Source of the DNA: Wocania ichthyoenteri Th78
GTDB lineage: Bacteria; Bacteroidota; Bacteroidia; Flavobacteriales; Flavobacteriaceae
Assembly: GCF_000789235.1 (NCBI RefSeq)
Contig: NZ_KN525716.1
Span: forward strand, 1,881,169-1,945,168
Reading direction: 5' to 3'
Length of the DNA stretch: 64,000 nucleotides
Program-made: the position numbers and the translations under genes
The notes under the pieces: model-generated
Database searches by the model: none
What the model was told of the DNA's origin: nothing
Seen by the model: the letters and a program-made list of their open reading frames with translations, nothing else
Shown here: positions 1-8,648 of the stretch, in pieces
How the letters are laid out: the number at the start of each line of letters is the position of its first letter
Position numbering within the stretch: position 1 is the first letter of the stretch

Positions 1-321
1 AGAAAAGAATTAATAACACATAATCAATATTTAACCTATGCCGTTATGTTTGGTTATGTTGGATTGTTAGTTTTTGTGGTTTATATGGCATTTTTTATAA
101 AATATTTCTATAAAAATAAACTACTTTTACCTCTTTTATTTTTAATTAGTATTATTTGTATTTGTGTTACAGAATCCTTTCTTTATGTTAATAAAGGCAT
201 TGTTTTTTTCGCCTTTTTTAGTAACTTATTTTTAATCAATCATTTTCATGGAAAAAAAACCAAAAGTCCTATTCATATTTCAACTTCCTCCTCCAGTACA
301 TGGCGCTTCATTGATGAATGA
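1..321 (+). CDS. O-antigen ligase/polymerase family protein, C-terminal part (5' end outside window)
   Basis: The reading frame is open from the first base, so this is the 3' end of a gene that begins upstream. The visible part has a short extracytoplasmic stretch with THNQYL followed by two hydrophobic helices and an E-S-F-L...G-I-V-F-F-A-F-F signature. This is the usual ending of Bacteroidota O-antigen ligase (WaaL/Wzy-type) membrane proteins, which join or polymerise polysaccharide units at the periplasmic face. The last roughly 25 codons overlap the next gene by 74 bases, which is unusually long. The family normally ends soon after the F-F-A-F-F helix, so the tail may be a read-on caused by loss of an earlier stop or by an indel. 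Ligase versus polymerase cannot be decided from the fragment. Confidence 0.7.
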   Translation, partial: RKELITHNQYLTYAVMFGYVGLLVFVVYMAFFIKYFYKNKLLLPLLFLISIICICVTESFLYVNKGIVFFAFFSNLFLINHFHGKKTKSPIHISTSSSSTWRFIDE

Positions 322-1366
322 TTTAATAAATCAAAGCCATGCAATTAATAACAATATTATTTTTGACCCATACTATATTAACTTAACTACGGCCAAAGAT
401 ATTAATGATGTTGGAAAAAATAAATTTTCAAAATACTTTGGAGCTCTAAGTATTTATAAAAAGTTGTTACTTACTCTTTTAAAGAATAAAATTGATTTAT
501 CTTATATAACATTGTCTCCTCATGGAATTGCTTTTTATAAAGATTCCTTGATTATTTTAATTTTACGCCTTTTTAGAATCAAGCGTGTAATTCATCTTCA
601 TGGAAAAGGGATCAATGCTATTATTAAAACAAATAGATTCAAAAAAAGCCTTTATGCTTTTATTTTCAAAAATGCCAAAGTAATTCACCTTTCTCCTAAG
701 TTATATTTTGACATTAAGGAGATTGTTAAAAAAGAAAACATTTACTTTCTTGCAAATGGTATAGGCCACAAAGAAGTTATTAAGAAAGAAAGCGTAAATA
801 ATCGCCTTTTGTACCTATCAAATTTGCAAGAAACTAAAGGCTCTTTTATATTGTTGCAAGCTGCAAGAATCTTAAAAGAAAGAAATGTTGATTTTAATGT
901 TGATTTTGTTGGAAAATGGCATAAGGACAAAAGTTTTAAAGAAAAATTCATATCCTATATTAGAGAGAACGGATTAAGCAATATTGTTAAACATCATGGA
1001 GCTAAATATGGAAAAGACAAGGAAACCTTTCTAGAAAACAGTTCTGTTTTTGTTCTTCCTACATTTTACAAAAATGAATGTTTCCCAATTTCTATTTTAG
1101 AAGCTATGTCGTATGGTTTAATCGTTATTTCTACATATGAGGGTGCTATTTCCGAAATTGTAGATAATAACAAAACAGGGCTTTTGCTTGACAAGGTTGA
1201 TCCGATCGAACTCGCAAATAAAATAGAGTTTCTATTAAAAAGCAAAGATAAAATGCTTGAAATGGGAGTTCAAGCCCAATCTAAATTTAAGTTATGCTAT
1301 ACCAAAGAAATCTTTGAAAACAAATTAATTCAAATTATATCTGATATTTTGAAAACTTATGAGTAA
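248..1366 (+). CDS. Glycosyltransferase family 4 protein
   Basis: This is a 372-residue GT-B fold sugar transferase, probably adding one sugar to a lipid-linked oligosaccharide at the inner face of the cytoplasmic membrane. The N-terminus begins directly with the first beta strand and the P-P-P-x-H-G-A-S loop (residues about 14-21), as in GT4 enzymes that start with a glycine/proline acceptor loop. The C-terminal nucleotide-sugar domain carries the EX7E motif (E277 and E285) followed by S-Y-G and the E-G-A-I-S-E-I strand and helix. The ATG at 248 is chosen because the first strand starts only a few residues later. It overlaps the upstream ligase gene by 74 bases and its 3' end overlaps the convergent polymerase gene by 32 bases. 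The sugar specificity is unknown. Confidence 0.85.
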   Translation: MEKKPKVLFIFQLPPPVHGASLMNDLINQSHAINNNIIFDPYYINLTTAKDINDVGKNKFSKYFGALSIYKKLLLTLLKNKIDLSYITLSPHGIAFYKDSLIILILRLFRIKRVIHLHGKGINAIIKTNRFKKSLYAFIFKNAKVIHLSPKLYFDIKEIVKKENIYFLANGIGHKEVIKKESVNNRLLYLSNLQETKGSFILLQAARILKERNVDFNVDFVGKWHKDKSFKEKFISYIRENGLSNIVKHHGAKYGKDKETFLENSSVFVLPTFYKNECFPISILEAMSYGLIVISTYEGAISEIVDNNKTGLLLDKVDPIELANKIEFLLKSKDKMLEMGVQAQSKFKLCYTKEIFENKLIQIISDILKTYE

Positions 1367-2579
1367 AAAAAAGAGCTATTGAAACCATGGCCCAGAAAAA
1401 ATTAATATCCATTATTGAAGCAGTTATTCCATAGGCCAAAACTGGAAGAAATAAAAGAACAAGAAAAGCACTCCTTGTTATTATTTTATAAAACTTTACA
1501 GTAATTAATATAAAAAAGGAAATCAACAAAAGCCCCCCTAAAACAAATAATTGCAATAATAAGTTATGCGGGGCTGGTATATAGCTTGTTCCAGATCTAA
1601 GTGGATACCAATGCTCAGGAGTCATAGATTTAGTAAATAAATCGTGAGTATCAAATCCATACCCAAAGATATAATCCATTAAGCCAAAATATTCTTGAAT
1701 GCCTTTAAAATAAATATTCCAAATAGAGCCTCTTCCAGTTAAAAATTGTGGATCAAAATAAGGAAAAGATAAATTGATGTTAAAATACGATAATTGTTCT
1801 TTTGGCATATATTTGAATATTATATAAGCTCCAAAAAACAATACAAATACAGATGATACAAACTTTATTTTCCGATACCTTTTATCAATAAATAAAAAAT
1901 AAAATAAGAATACCAATATACTTAAAACAAAGCCCATTTTTATTCTTACAATGAACATTATAAAGAGTAAAAAAAACAATATCACATATTTGCTTTTTTT
2001 TGATACCATATAAAATATGGTCATTAAAGAAAAATAGAAAAATATTGATAAGTCAAAAGGGTGGTAAAAAAAACCATTTAGTCTTTTTACCACACTTCCA
2101 TCGTCTAAATGAGTAGCATTAACATAGCCTGATGCGGATAATGATAAAGGAATTGCTCCCTCTAATTGACCTAGACTAATAACCAAAATAATTGCAAACT
2201 GTAGAACAAACCCGTAGAACAAAATTTTTATAACATTTTTATTAAAAAAATCTTTCTTAATCAATATATAAGAAACAAACAAAATGTTTAGGCTATTTAT
2301 AACATTAATAAAAGTTTTTAAATCAAATGATTTTGAAAAAATCGTGCTAAAAAAAATAAAAAACAAAATTACTCCTAAGTATTTTCTCCCAACTTTGTAC
2401 TTTATTAAGATTAAAAGCCCTAAGAAAAGAACAATTATCCAATAAACCCAAGAGAACTTTATTTTGCCGATTGATGGTAATAAGTTACCCAAAATAGAGG
2501 CCATTGGGCTAAAAATCAATACCTGTATAAATACGAATTCAAGTAATGTAGCCTTATTAATTTTTACCTTAGTTATCAT
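1335..2579 (-). CDS. O-antigen polymerase-like membrane protein (Wzy type)
   Basis: This 414-residue protein is almost entirely hydrophobic, with about ten or more predicted membrane helices and one long extracytoplasmic loop near residues 270-345 containing G-R-G-S-I-W and P-A-P-H-N-L-L-L-Q-L. That H-N-hydrophobic motif after a large periplasmic loop is typical of the O-antigen ligase/polymerase superfamily. It is the last gene of the minus-strand polysaccharide operon and overlaps the flippase gene by four bases (ATGA), which implies translational coupling. Beside a flippase and a Wzz-like gene, a Wzy polymerase acting on undecaprenyl-linked repeats is the likely role. The sequence is too divergent for a firm call, and a ligase function remains possible. 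Confidence 0.7.
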   Translation of the reverse strand: MITKVKINKATLLEFVFIQVLIFSPMASILGNLLPSIGKIKFSWVYWIIVLFLGLLILIKYKVGRKYLGVILFFIFFSTIFSKSFDLKTFINVINSLNILFVSYILIKKDFFNKNVIKILFYGFVLQFAIILVISLGQLEGAIPLSLSASGYVNATHLDDGSVVKRLNGFFYHPFDLSIFFYFSLMTIFYMVSKKSKYVILFFLLFIMFIVRIKMGFVLSILVFLFYFLFIDKRYRKIKFVSSVFVLFFGAYIIFKYMPKEQLSYFNINLSFPYFDPQFLTGRGSIWNIYFKGIQEYFGLMDYIFGYGFDTHDLFTKSMTPEHWYPLRSGTSYIPAPHNLLLQLFVLGGLLLISFFILITVKFYKIITRSAFLVLLFLPVLAYGITASIMDINFFWAMVSIALFFTHKFSKYQI

Positions 2580-3814
2580 ATTTTTCTACTAAGCTTTGTG
2601 GCAATAATAAATTGTATACCATATCCAATTAAAACAGGCAATGCGGCCAATACGAGCCCCTTATCACAATACATCAATACTAATAACAACAGAACGCTAA
2701 TGCCGCTGCCCGACAAAACAGAAGTGGTAATTAATGGGGTACGCTTATAATAAAGAAGAACTAAACTTCTTTCTCCATACAATAAAAGCAGTATTTGAGC
2801 CAATAACAATATTGGCAATAAATAAATAGCACTTATATAAACTCCATTTTTAAAATAAGTCAAAAATAAGTAGCTCATTGGAATAAAAAATAAAAAGGAT
2901 ATTAATGAAATGATTAAGATTTTTTTCCTATAAAAAGGGATTTCCCTCTTTTTTGTGTTCTTTTTTAAGTACTCAAATGCATTTGGAATATAACCTTTAA
3001 GCAAAGAGCTAGATACTAAATAAAAACTATTAGCCAAACTAGATGCTATATTGAAAATACCAAGCTCAGAATAGGATAGAAACAGTTTTAATAAGACTTT
3101 GTATCCATGTGAATAGCCAATCCCACTAACAGAATTAATCATTAGCGGGTAAGAAAACTTAAGATATTCTTTTATAGTTTTCAGTCTTATCCTCGTAAAT
3201 GGGTTAATTTTAAACTCTATTAATGTCCCTACAAAAATCAAAGAGGAAGCAATCGTGTAAGCTATAATATAGCTTTTTAAATCATTTTGAAAATAAAAGT
3301 AAACAAAAATTAAAGCGATAAATAAAAAAAGCCTCCCTAAAATTAAATGCAAGCCGTACTTTATAGGCTTTTTACCTACTATATAAATATTTAAAAAAGT
3401 TAAGTTAATTGAAAATAGAGCAGATGCTAATACAACTAAAATATAGAATTGAAAGGTAAACGGTAAATCGTAAAAAATTGAAAAAGATATCTTACCAACA
3501 ATTAAAAAAACAACTATTAAACATATGGCACATACAAGCCAAAAACCAAAAACTTCTTGTAATAACTGTTTCTCTTTCTTATCGTAATAATACCTTTGCA
3601 ATAATGCCCCAATACCAAATCCGAAAAAAGCTGATAGTGTCCCAAAAAGAGAAATAAAAAAAACCAATTTGCCGTAATTTTCTTCAGATAGAAGGGCTGC
3701 AAATAAAAAATTTTGTATAAACGGGATGCCAAAACCAATTAGTGAGCTAAAAAGATAAACTACCGAATCATTTTTAAAAAAATTTTCTGATTTTATCTTT
3801 TTTAAAAAAAACAT
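2576..3814 (-). CDS. Polysaccharide flippase (Wzx/MATE-like)
   Basis: A 412-residue integral membrane protein with roughly twelve hydrophobic helices, separated by short lysine-rich loops, matching the length and spacing of Wzx-type oligosaccharide flippases of the MOP exporter superfamily. The N-terminal pattern (V-V-Y-L-F-S-S-L-I-G-F-G-I-P-F-I-Q-N, then a polar F-A-A-L-L-S-E-E-N-Y-G-K-L turn) is characteristic, since flippases of this group share a helix-1 to helix-2 junction ending in Y-G. It would move undecaprenyl-diphosphate-linked repeat units across the inner membrane. The gene is coupled to the downstream polymerase by a four-base overlap and starts ten bases after the glycosyltransferase gene. 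Confidence 0.82.
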   Translation of the reverse strand: MFFLKKIKSENFFKNDSVVYLFSSLIGFGIPFIQNFLFAALLSEENYGKLVFFISLFGTLSAFFGFGIGALLQRYYYDKKEKQLLQEVFGFWLVCAICLIVVFLIVGKISFSIFYDLPFTFQFYILVVLASALFSINLTFLNIYIVGKKPIKYGLHLILGRLFLFIALIFVYFYFQNDLKSYIIAYTIASSLIFVGTLIEFKINPFTRIRLKTIKEYLKFSYPLMINSVSGIGYSHGYKVLLKLFLSYSELGIFNIASSLANSFYLVSSSLLKGYIPNAFEYLKKNTKKREIPFYRKKILIISLISFLFFIPMSYLFLTYFKNGVYISAIYLLPILLLAQILLLLYGERSLVLLYYKRTPLITTSVLSGSGISVLLLLVLMYCDKGLVLAALPVLIGYGIQFIIATKLSRKI

Positions 3815-3824
3815 GAAAAATTAA

Positions 3825-5078
3825 TTAATTATTAATAATCACATCAACAATTTGTGATACCGAAGAACTTCCTTTTTGGTGAAAAACTAAATCATTTTTT
3901 ATATAATCCTCTCTAGCTTCTTTATTTATTGACAAAGGTATTTTATCGTTTAAGTTTTGCCAATACTCAATAACTTTTAAGTCTTTAAAATAATCAACTG
4001 CATTTTTTGAAGCTCCAAATTTTGGGTAAACAATAGGTTTATTCAACAATATTGGTATTTCGTTAGTTGTTGAAGCATGTACAATACAAAAAGAAGAGTG
4101 GTAAACTAAAGCATAAATATCTGTCTCTTTTAACACTATTGTGTTATCGTCCATATCTAAATTAACTTTACTTATATCTGTATGGGGGTGCAATTTAACA
4201 ACTAAAATATACCCCTCCCTTTTTACTCGATAAGCTATGTTTTTTATATGCTGTATTCTATACTCATCAGTCCAACCTTTTAATTTTACTTCAGGATAAC
4301 CGTTTTCAATATATAAAGCATATTTTTTGCCGCTCGTCAAAATTTTATAAGGCTTGCCTTTAAGGTATGTAGATGCATCAAAATCATTTTTTGCAATTCT
4401 CCTATAGAAAACATCATAGTCTGGTTTACCAACAACTATTATTCTGTCTTTTGGATAATTTACTACTTCTTTATAATACTCCTCATATTTTTTTGAATAT
4501 ACAAGACAATAATCATTTAACAGGTCTTCAGTATAAATTGGTTGCATCATAGCTTGGTATTGATCTCTTAGATAAGAGAAAACAATCTTCCATAACTTAA
4601 TATTTAAAAGAAAAAGTGGTTTTTTATTCAAAACTGAATAAAAATAATTTGGAATTATTTTGCTTAAATATAAAAAAGCTTTGTTCTTTTTATTTGAGAA
4701 CTTACTTTTAGGTTTGAATGCTTCTATAGCATCTTTTAAGTAGTCTCCTAGAGGAAAATCCCCATGCATTAAAAATACTGTTTTTATACCTAACTTTCTG
4801 CAAGCCATAACATTTGCTCTATCCCAAATATATTTTGTATTCAACGAAACTAGAACATCTGGTTTTTCTCGTTTTAATACTTTATAAATAAACCGGGTAT
4901 TGTAATAACTAATATCTCTACATAAAATACCATTTACAACTTCCTCTTTAGGAGTGTTCTCTTTATAAGAACCTGTATGAATTAGAACTGTTTCATGTCC
5001 TAATCTTTTCAATTCCTTATCAAATGGAACAAAGCACCTTGTTCCATGGGTCCAAACATCATAATAAAAAATCTTCAT
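3825..5078 (-). CDS. Putative GT-B fold glycosyltransferase
   Basis: A 417-residue soluble protein I cannot assign to a numbered GT family. It begins with a Rossmann-like strand (M-K-I-F-Y-Y-D-V-W-T-H-G-T-R) and a second strand pair around V-S-L-N-T-K-Y. Its C-terminal half has V-V-K-L-H-P-H-T-D followed by C-I-V-H-A-S-T-T-N-E-I-P-I-L-L-N-K-P-I-V-Y-P. The basic-His-Pro segment followed by a His-Ala-Ser/Thr turn resembles the donor-binding end of CDP-glycerol transferases and capsule polysialyltransferases, which use CMP or CDP donors. The gene sits directly after the nonulosonic acid phosphatase gene (they share one base), so a role in transferring that CMP-activated sugar is plausible but is inference. 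Only the GT-B-like layout is supported. Confidence 0.55.
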   Translation of the reverse strand: MKIFYYDVWTHGTRCFVPFDKELKRLGHETVLIHTGSYKENTPKEEVVNGILCRDISYYNTRFIYKVLKREKPDVLVSLNTKYIWDRANVMACRKLGIKTVFLMHGDFPLGDYLKDAIEAFKPKSKFSNKKNKAFLYLSKIIPNYFYSVLNKKPLFLLNIKLWKIVFSYLRDQYQAMMQPIYTEDLLNDYCLVYSKKYEEYYKEVVNYPKDRIIVVGKPDYDVFYRRIAKNDFDASTYLKGKPYKILTSGKKYALYIENGYPEVKLKGWTDEYRIQHIKNIAYRVKREGYILVVKLHPHTDISKVNLDMDDNTIVLKETDIYALVYHSSFCIVHASTTNEIPILLNKPIVYPKFGASKNAVDYFKDLKVIEYWQNLNDKIPLSINKEAREDYIKNDLVFHQKGSSSVSQIVDVIINN

Positions 5079-5599
5079 TATTGAGAAAATGACTTAAGGT
5101 TTTTTAAATAATCTTCTATTGCTTTTTCCGTGTTTTCCTTTTCAATAATGAGCTCTACAAACTCTCTAAAAACACCATCTCCTCCATTCTTGGAAAGTAT
5201 AACTTTAGCATATTTCTTTATATAGTCTGGAGCATCTTGAGGGGTAGCACTTATTCTTGCTTTTTGTAAAACTTCAATATCGTTTAAATCGTCGCCAATA
5301 TAGGCTACATCATTCCAGTTTAAGCCTAAATTACTTAGGAGAGTTTCAACCACTTTTTTTTTGTTCTTAACTCCTACAAAAACATGTTCAATCTTCAATT
5401 TCTCTGCCCTCTTTTTAACTGCTTCAGAATTCTCACCAGTAACGATTCCAACCTTAATCCCTAAAATATGGCAAAACAAAACGCCTGCACTATCCGATGT
5501 GTTGAATTTTTTAAATTCTATTCCATCATTAGAGTAATACATTCCACCATCAGTCCATACTCCATCAATATCTGTCAATATTAGTTTAGGTAACATCAT
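5078..5599 (-). CDS. HAD phosphatase, KdsC-like (nonulosonic acid phosphate phosphatase)
   Basis: A 173-residue HAD hydrolase without a cap domain, the size of KDO-8-phosphate phosphatase. HAD motif I is D-I-D-G (D10 nucleophile, D12 acid/base), motif II is the T54 in V-T-G-E-N, motif III is a lysine near K80, and motif IV is G-D-D-L-N-D (D103, D104, D107). Free-standing KdsC-like enzymes next to a NeuB-family synthase dephosphorylate nonulosonate 9-phosphates, as described for the KDN pathway of Bacteroides thetaiotaomicron. Here the gene lies one base after the NeuB-like gene, which favours that role over genuine KDO synthesis. Exact substrate is inferred, not seen. Confidence 0.82.
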   Translation of the reverse strand: MMLPKLILTDIDGVWTDGGMYYSNDGIEFKKFNTSDSAGVLFCHILGIKVGIVTGENSEAVKKRAEKLKIEHVFVGVKNKKKVVETLLSNLGLNWNDVAYIGDDLNDIEVLQKARISATPQDAPDYIKKYAKVILSKNGGDGVFREFVELIIEKENTEKAIEDYLKNLKSFSQ

Positions 5600-5600
5600 C

Positions 5601-6635
5601 TTACTTAAGATTATTTATATAAATTATTTCGTCCTTGGGTAATGTTTTTATTAGTTTTTTTCCTAATACTTGATGTTTGTCCATCCATTTAAAACCATCT
5701 CCGGGACTTAATAAATGAATGTCATCTTCAGTTATAATATGCCCTGCCTCTAATGGTTTTAATGTGGCTATAGATCGTTCTAGTTTTTCACGTGCAATAC
5801 TTACTGATTCCTCGATACATATTTTTTCCTCCCCCATTGATTGATCAAGATTCCTAATATCTCTCATCATTCTATATATTCCGTCTATGGCAAGTGAACC
5901 AGCTTGATCGGTTCCTTTCATCTGTCTATCAAGTGTAATATGTTTCTCTATTATTTTAGCTCCCATGGCAACTGCTGCTATTGGAGTCGCTATTCCTATT
6001 GTGTGATCAGAATATCCAATTTTATATTTTGGATATTTCTTTTGCAAATACGTAATCGTTTTTAAGTTTACATTTTCGTATCGAGTGGGGTATTCTGAAA
6101 CACAGTGCAAAATAGATAGATCACTATTATATTTTGTAATAACATTGATAGCATCTTCTAGTTCTCTTTCTCCAGCCATGCCTGTAGATATAATCATAGG
6201 GATTTTTGTTTCCGCTAATGCTCCAAGTAAGGGCAGGTTCGTCAAATCTCTTGAAGCTACTTTTAATTTATCCGGCGTGAACAATTTCAACAAGCTCAAG
6301 CAGCCCACAGCGCATAAGGTTTCGATAAAATCTAAACCTTTATCTTTTGAATATTTATAAATTTCAAAATGCTCTTCATCATTTAATTCTAAAAAATCAC
6401 GATGCTCTCCGTAAGTTTTTCCGAAAGAATGGCTTCCATTATAAGGTCTTTTCATTTGAGATGCAGATAACTCTTGTGCTAAATCTCTTTTAGTTAATTT
6501 AACAGCATTCATCTGTTTAAGTTCTTTTCCAAATAATTTATCATGAATTGGTCTAGATACCACATCTACAATTAATTTTGCAATATCTACAGAACCGTTA
6601 TGGTTTTGCCCTATTTCTCCAATTATATATGTCAT
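5601..6635 (-). CDS. N-acetylneuraminate synthase family protein (NeuB-like, with SAF domain)
   Basis: This 344-residue enzyme condenses phosphoenolpyruvate with a hexosamine or hexose to give a nine-carbon acidic sugar. The N-terminal TIM barrel has E7 in the E-I-G-Q-N-H-N-G loop, K46, K125 in K-V-A-S-R-D-L-T-N, a Y-P-T segment near 182, and H211 in S-D-H-T-I-G with a following E-K-H-I-T-L-D strand. A C-terminal antifreeze-like SAF domain spans about 287-342 with its arginine at R287. All positions expected for NeuB/SpsE/PseI chemistry are present. The insert after residue 50 with a G-S-H-S-F-G-K-T-Y-G-E-H-R stretch is shared with several Bacteroidota homologues as far as I recall. No Pse- or Leg-type accessory genes lie nearby, so the product could be Neu5Ac-9-P or KDN-9-P. 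Confidence 0.88.
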   Translation of the reverse strand: MTYIIGEIGQNHNGSVDIAKLIVDVVSRPIHDKLFGKELKQMNAVKLTKRDLAQELSASQMKRPYNGSHSFGKTYGEHRDFLELNDEEHFEIYKYSKDKGLDFIETLCAVGCLSLLKLFTPDKLKVASRDLTNLPLLGALAETKIPMIISTGMAGERELEDAINVITKYNSDLSILHCVSEYPTRYENVNLKTITYLQKKYPKYKIGYSDHTIGIATPIAAVAMGAKIIEKHITLDRQMKGTDQAGSLAIDGIYRMMRDIRNLDQSMGEEKICIEESVSIAREKLERSIATLKPLEAGHIITEDDIHLLSPGDGFKWMDKHQVLGKKLIKTLPKDEIIYINNLK

Positions 6636-7381
6636 TTATTATATTTTTTAATGTTCAATTTCATTACTAGTGAAATATCTTGAGAGTTTTTTATATATTT
6701 TATTGTTTCATGTATATCTTTATTTAAAAAAACAAACTTGGTGTAAACTTTTTGAGCATTGATAAAATCTTCGTTATTATCTATAGTCAATCTTATTTCA
6801 TCTTCGTTAAAAACAATATCTGGTGCATCCAACAGATTAATTTTAAAAATATGATCATTTTCATAAATAAAATTTGTAACATGCTCTAAATGTGTTTTTG
6901 CAGTTGTTAGCTTTAATGTTCTTTCCATAGCGCCTAAGGAAATAATTTCTGCAAAAAGACCTAAATGAGTTTTAATTACTGGTATATTTCTATGATTTTT
7001 ATAGCTTAAGTAATCTAAACTCTCAGATGTTTTCCATGTCTCTATCATTTCATTTAAAAATCCAATATTCAAAAAAGGATTATCGGCACAAATTCTAATT
7101 ATGCCTTTAGCTTTAAACTCGTTACCAGCATTAACAAATCTTTCAAGAACATTATGCTCACTTCCTCGAAACCATGAAACTTTAAGTCTGTCTGCTAATT
7201 CTATAATTCGGTTATCATCATAATTTGTTGATGTACAAACTACACATTTTATATTTGTTTTTCTTAATTGATTAATTAATATCTCTAAAATTGATTTTCT
7301 TTTATAAAATGGTAATAATACTTTACCTGGAAGCCTACTTGACCCGGTTCTAGCTTGTATCAAAACAATTAAGTCATTCAT
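6632..7381 (-). CDS. Cytidylyltransferase (SpsF/acylneuraminate cytidylyltransferase-like)
   Basis: A 249-residue nucleotidyltransferase of the CTP_transf_3 type. The diagnostic N-terminal motif is I-V-L-I-Q-A-R-T-G-S-S-R-L-P-G-K-V-L (residues 5-22), the CTP-binding signature of CMP-sialate and CMP-KDO synthetases and SpsF. A second conserved strand I-I-R-I-C-A-D-N-P-F-L supplies the metal-binding aspartate. The stop overlaps the start of the NeuB-like gene by four bases, so both are probably translated together. In this cassette it would activate the nonulosonic acid as its CMP derivative in the cytoplasm. SpsF-type proteins are less well characterised than NeuA, so direct CMP-sugar formation is an inference. 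Confidence 0.8.
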   Translation of the reverse strand: MNDLIVLIQARTGSSRLPGKVLLPFYKRKSILEILINQLRKTNIKCVVCTSTNYDDNRIIELADRLKVSWFRGSEHNVLERFVNAGNEFKAKGIIRICADNPFLNIGFLNEMIETWKTSESLDYLSYKNHRNIPVIKTHLGLFAEIISLGAMERTLKLTTAKTHLEHVTNFIYENDHIFKINLLDAPDIVFNEDEIRLTIDNNEDFINAQKVYTKFVFLNKDIHETIKYIKNSQDISLVMKLNIKKYNK

Positions 7382-7421
7382 TATATTAGTATTAAAATAT
7401 AATTAGTAAAATTTAACATCT

Positions 7422-8645
7422 TTATTTAATAGCATCAACAACTCCACAAAAATCTAATACTGTTTTATCATTAGAAAGCTTTAAGTCTTTAAACTCATCA
7501 TGTGCCACTAAAAAAACAATAATATCAGCTAAATCGACTGCTTTTTTAAAGTCTGTTAACTTAAATATCTTATGCTCAGAAATATTAGGCTCGACAATAT
7601 AATGTGCTTCATTATTAGCATTTTGCAATACTTTTTGAGCTATGTATTTGGCTGGAGATTCTCGTAAATCGTCAATATTAGGTTTAAATGCAAGCCCCAT
7701 TAAGGCAATACTGGGTTTGCGCCCATGCCTTAATTCAAATTCTAACTTGGCTGTCTGTACCTTTTCGGCACACCAAAAAGATTTGTAGTTGTTAATTTCT
7801 CTTGCTTTTCCTATAATTTTAGATTCCATAGGGTAATCAGATACAATAAAATATGGGTCCACTGCAATGCAGTGACCACCAACACCACATCCTGGTTGCA
7901 ATATATTCACCCTTGGGTGTTTATTTGCCAATTCGATAAGCTCCCACACATTTATATTTGCCTTATCACATATAAGAGACAACTCATTTGCAAAAGCAAT
8001 CTGAACATCGCGTGAAGAATTTTCAACTAACTTACACATTTCGGCAGTTCTGGCGTTTGTTTCGTGTAAATCTCCTTTTATAAATTGGCTGTAAAACTTT
8101 ATGGCTTTTTTTGTAGATTGATCGTCTACACCTCCAATAACTCTATCATTATTAACAAGCTCATACATCACATTTCCAGGCAACACACGTTCTGGACAGT
8201 AAGCTATGTGTAATTTATTTTCGAGTTCGGGTCTTTCAGAATATATTAAACGCATCATTTTTTCTGTAGTTCCAATTGGAGATGTTGATTCAATAATATA
8301 TAAATCACCATCCTTTAATAAAGGAATTACAGCTTTTGTTGCAGCTTCAACAAAAGAGATATCTGGCTCATTTTTTCCTTTAAAAGGAGTTGGTACAACA
8401 ATAAGATATGTATTAGCTTCAACTGGAGTTGTTGATGCTTTTAAATAACCTTCTTTAACAGCATTTGCTACTGCTATATCTAATTCTGGTTCAACAATAT
8501 GTATTTTCCCTGCATTAATAGTTTCAACTACTTTTGGGTTAATATCTACTCCATGAACACTAGTTTTGTTTTGGGCAATTAACGCTGCTGTTGGCAGACC
8601 TATATATCCCAACCCTACCATAACAACTTCTGGGTTTTTATGCAT
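7422..8645 (-). CDS. wecC: UDP-N-acetyl-D-mannosamine dehydrogenase
   Basis: A 407-residue enzyme of the UDP-glucose/GDP-mannose dehydrogenase family, oxidising UDP-ManNAc in two NAD-dependent steps to UDP-ManNAcA. The NAD-binding loop is G-L-G-Y-I-G-L-P (11-18). K205 and N209 in K-L-V-E-N-S match the family's catalytic Lys/Asn, and C259 in G-G-H-C-I-A-V-D-P is the expected thiohemiacetal cysteine. The C-terminal UDP-binding domain includes G-L-A-F-K-P-N-I-D-D-L-R-E-S-P. It lies three bases from wecB, its substrate supplier, so the pair feeds UDP-ManNAcA into the polysaccharide. The length is normal for WecC/CapL-type proteins. Confidence 0.92.
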   Translation of the reverse strand: MHKNPEVVMVGLGYIGLPTAALIAQNKTSVHGVDINPKVVETINAGKIHIVEPELDIAVANAVKEGYLKASTTPVEANTYLIVVPTPFKGKNEPDISFVEAATKAVIPLLKDGDLYIIESTSPIGTTEKMMRLIYSERPELENKLHIAYCPERVLPGNVMYELVNNDRVIGGVDDQSTKKAIKFYSQFIKGDLHETNARTAEMCKLVENSSRDVQIAFANELSLICDKANINVWELIELANKHPRVNILQPGCGVGGHCIAVDPYFIVSDYPMESKIIGKAREINNYKSFWCAEKVQTAKLEFELRHGRKPSIALMGLAFKPNIDDLRESPAKYIAQKVLQNANNEAHYIVEPNISEHKIFKLTDFKKAVDLADIIVFLVAHDEFKDLKLSNDKTVLDFCGVVDAIK

Positions 8646-8648
8646 AAT

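Noticed and set aside
6270-6310. A TTCAACAAGCTCAAG stretch resembling a flavobacterial repeat arm
   Set aside because: It lies inside the NeuB-like gene in a position where the protein sequence is normal for the family, and no partner arm is nearby.
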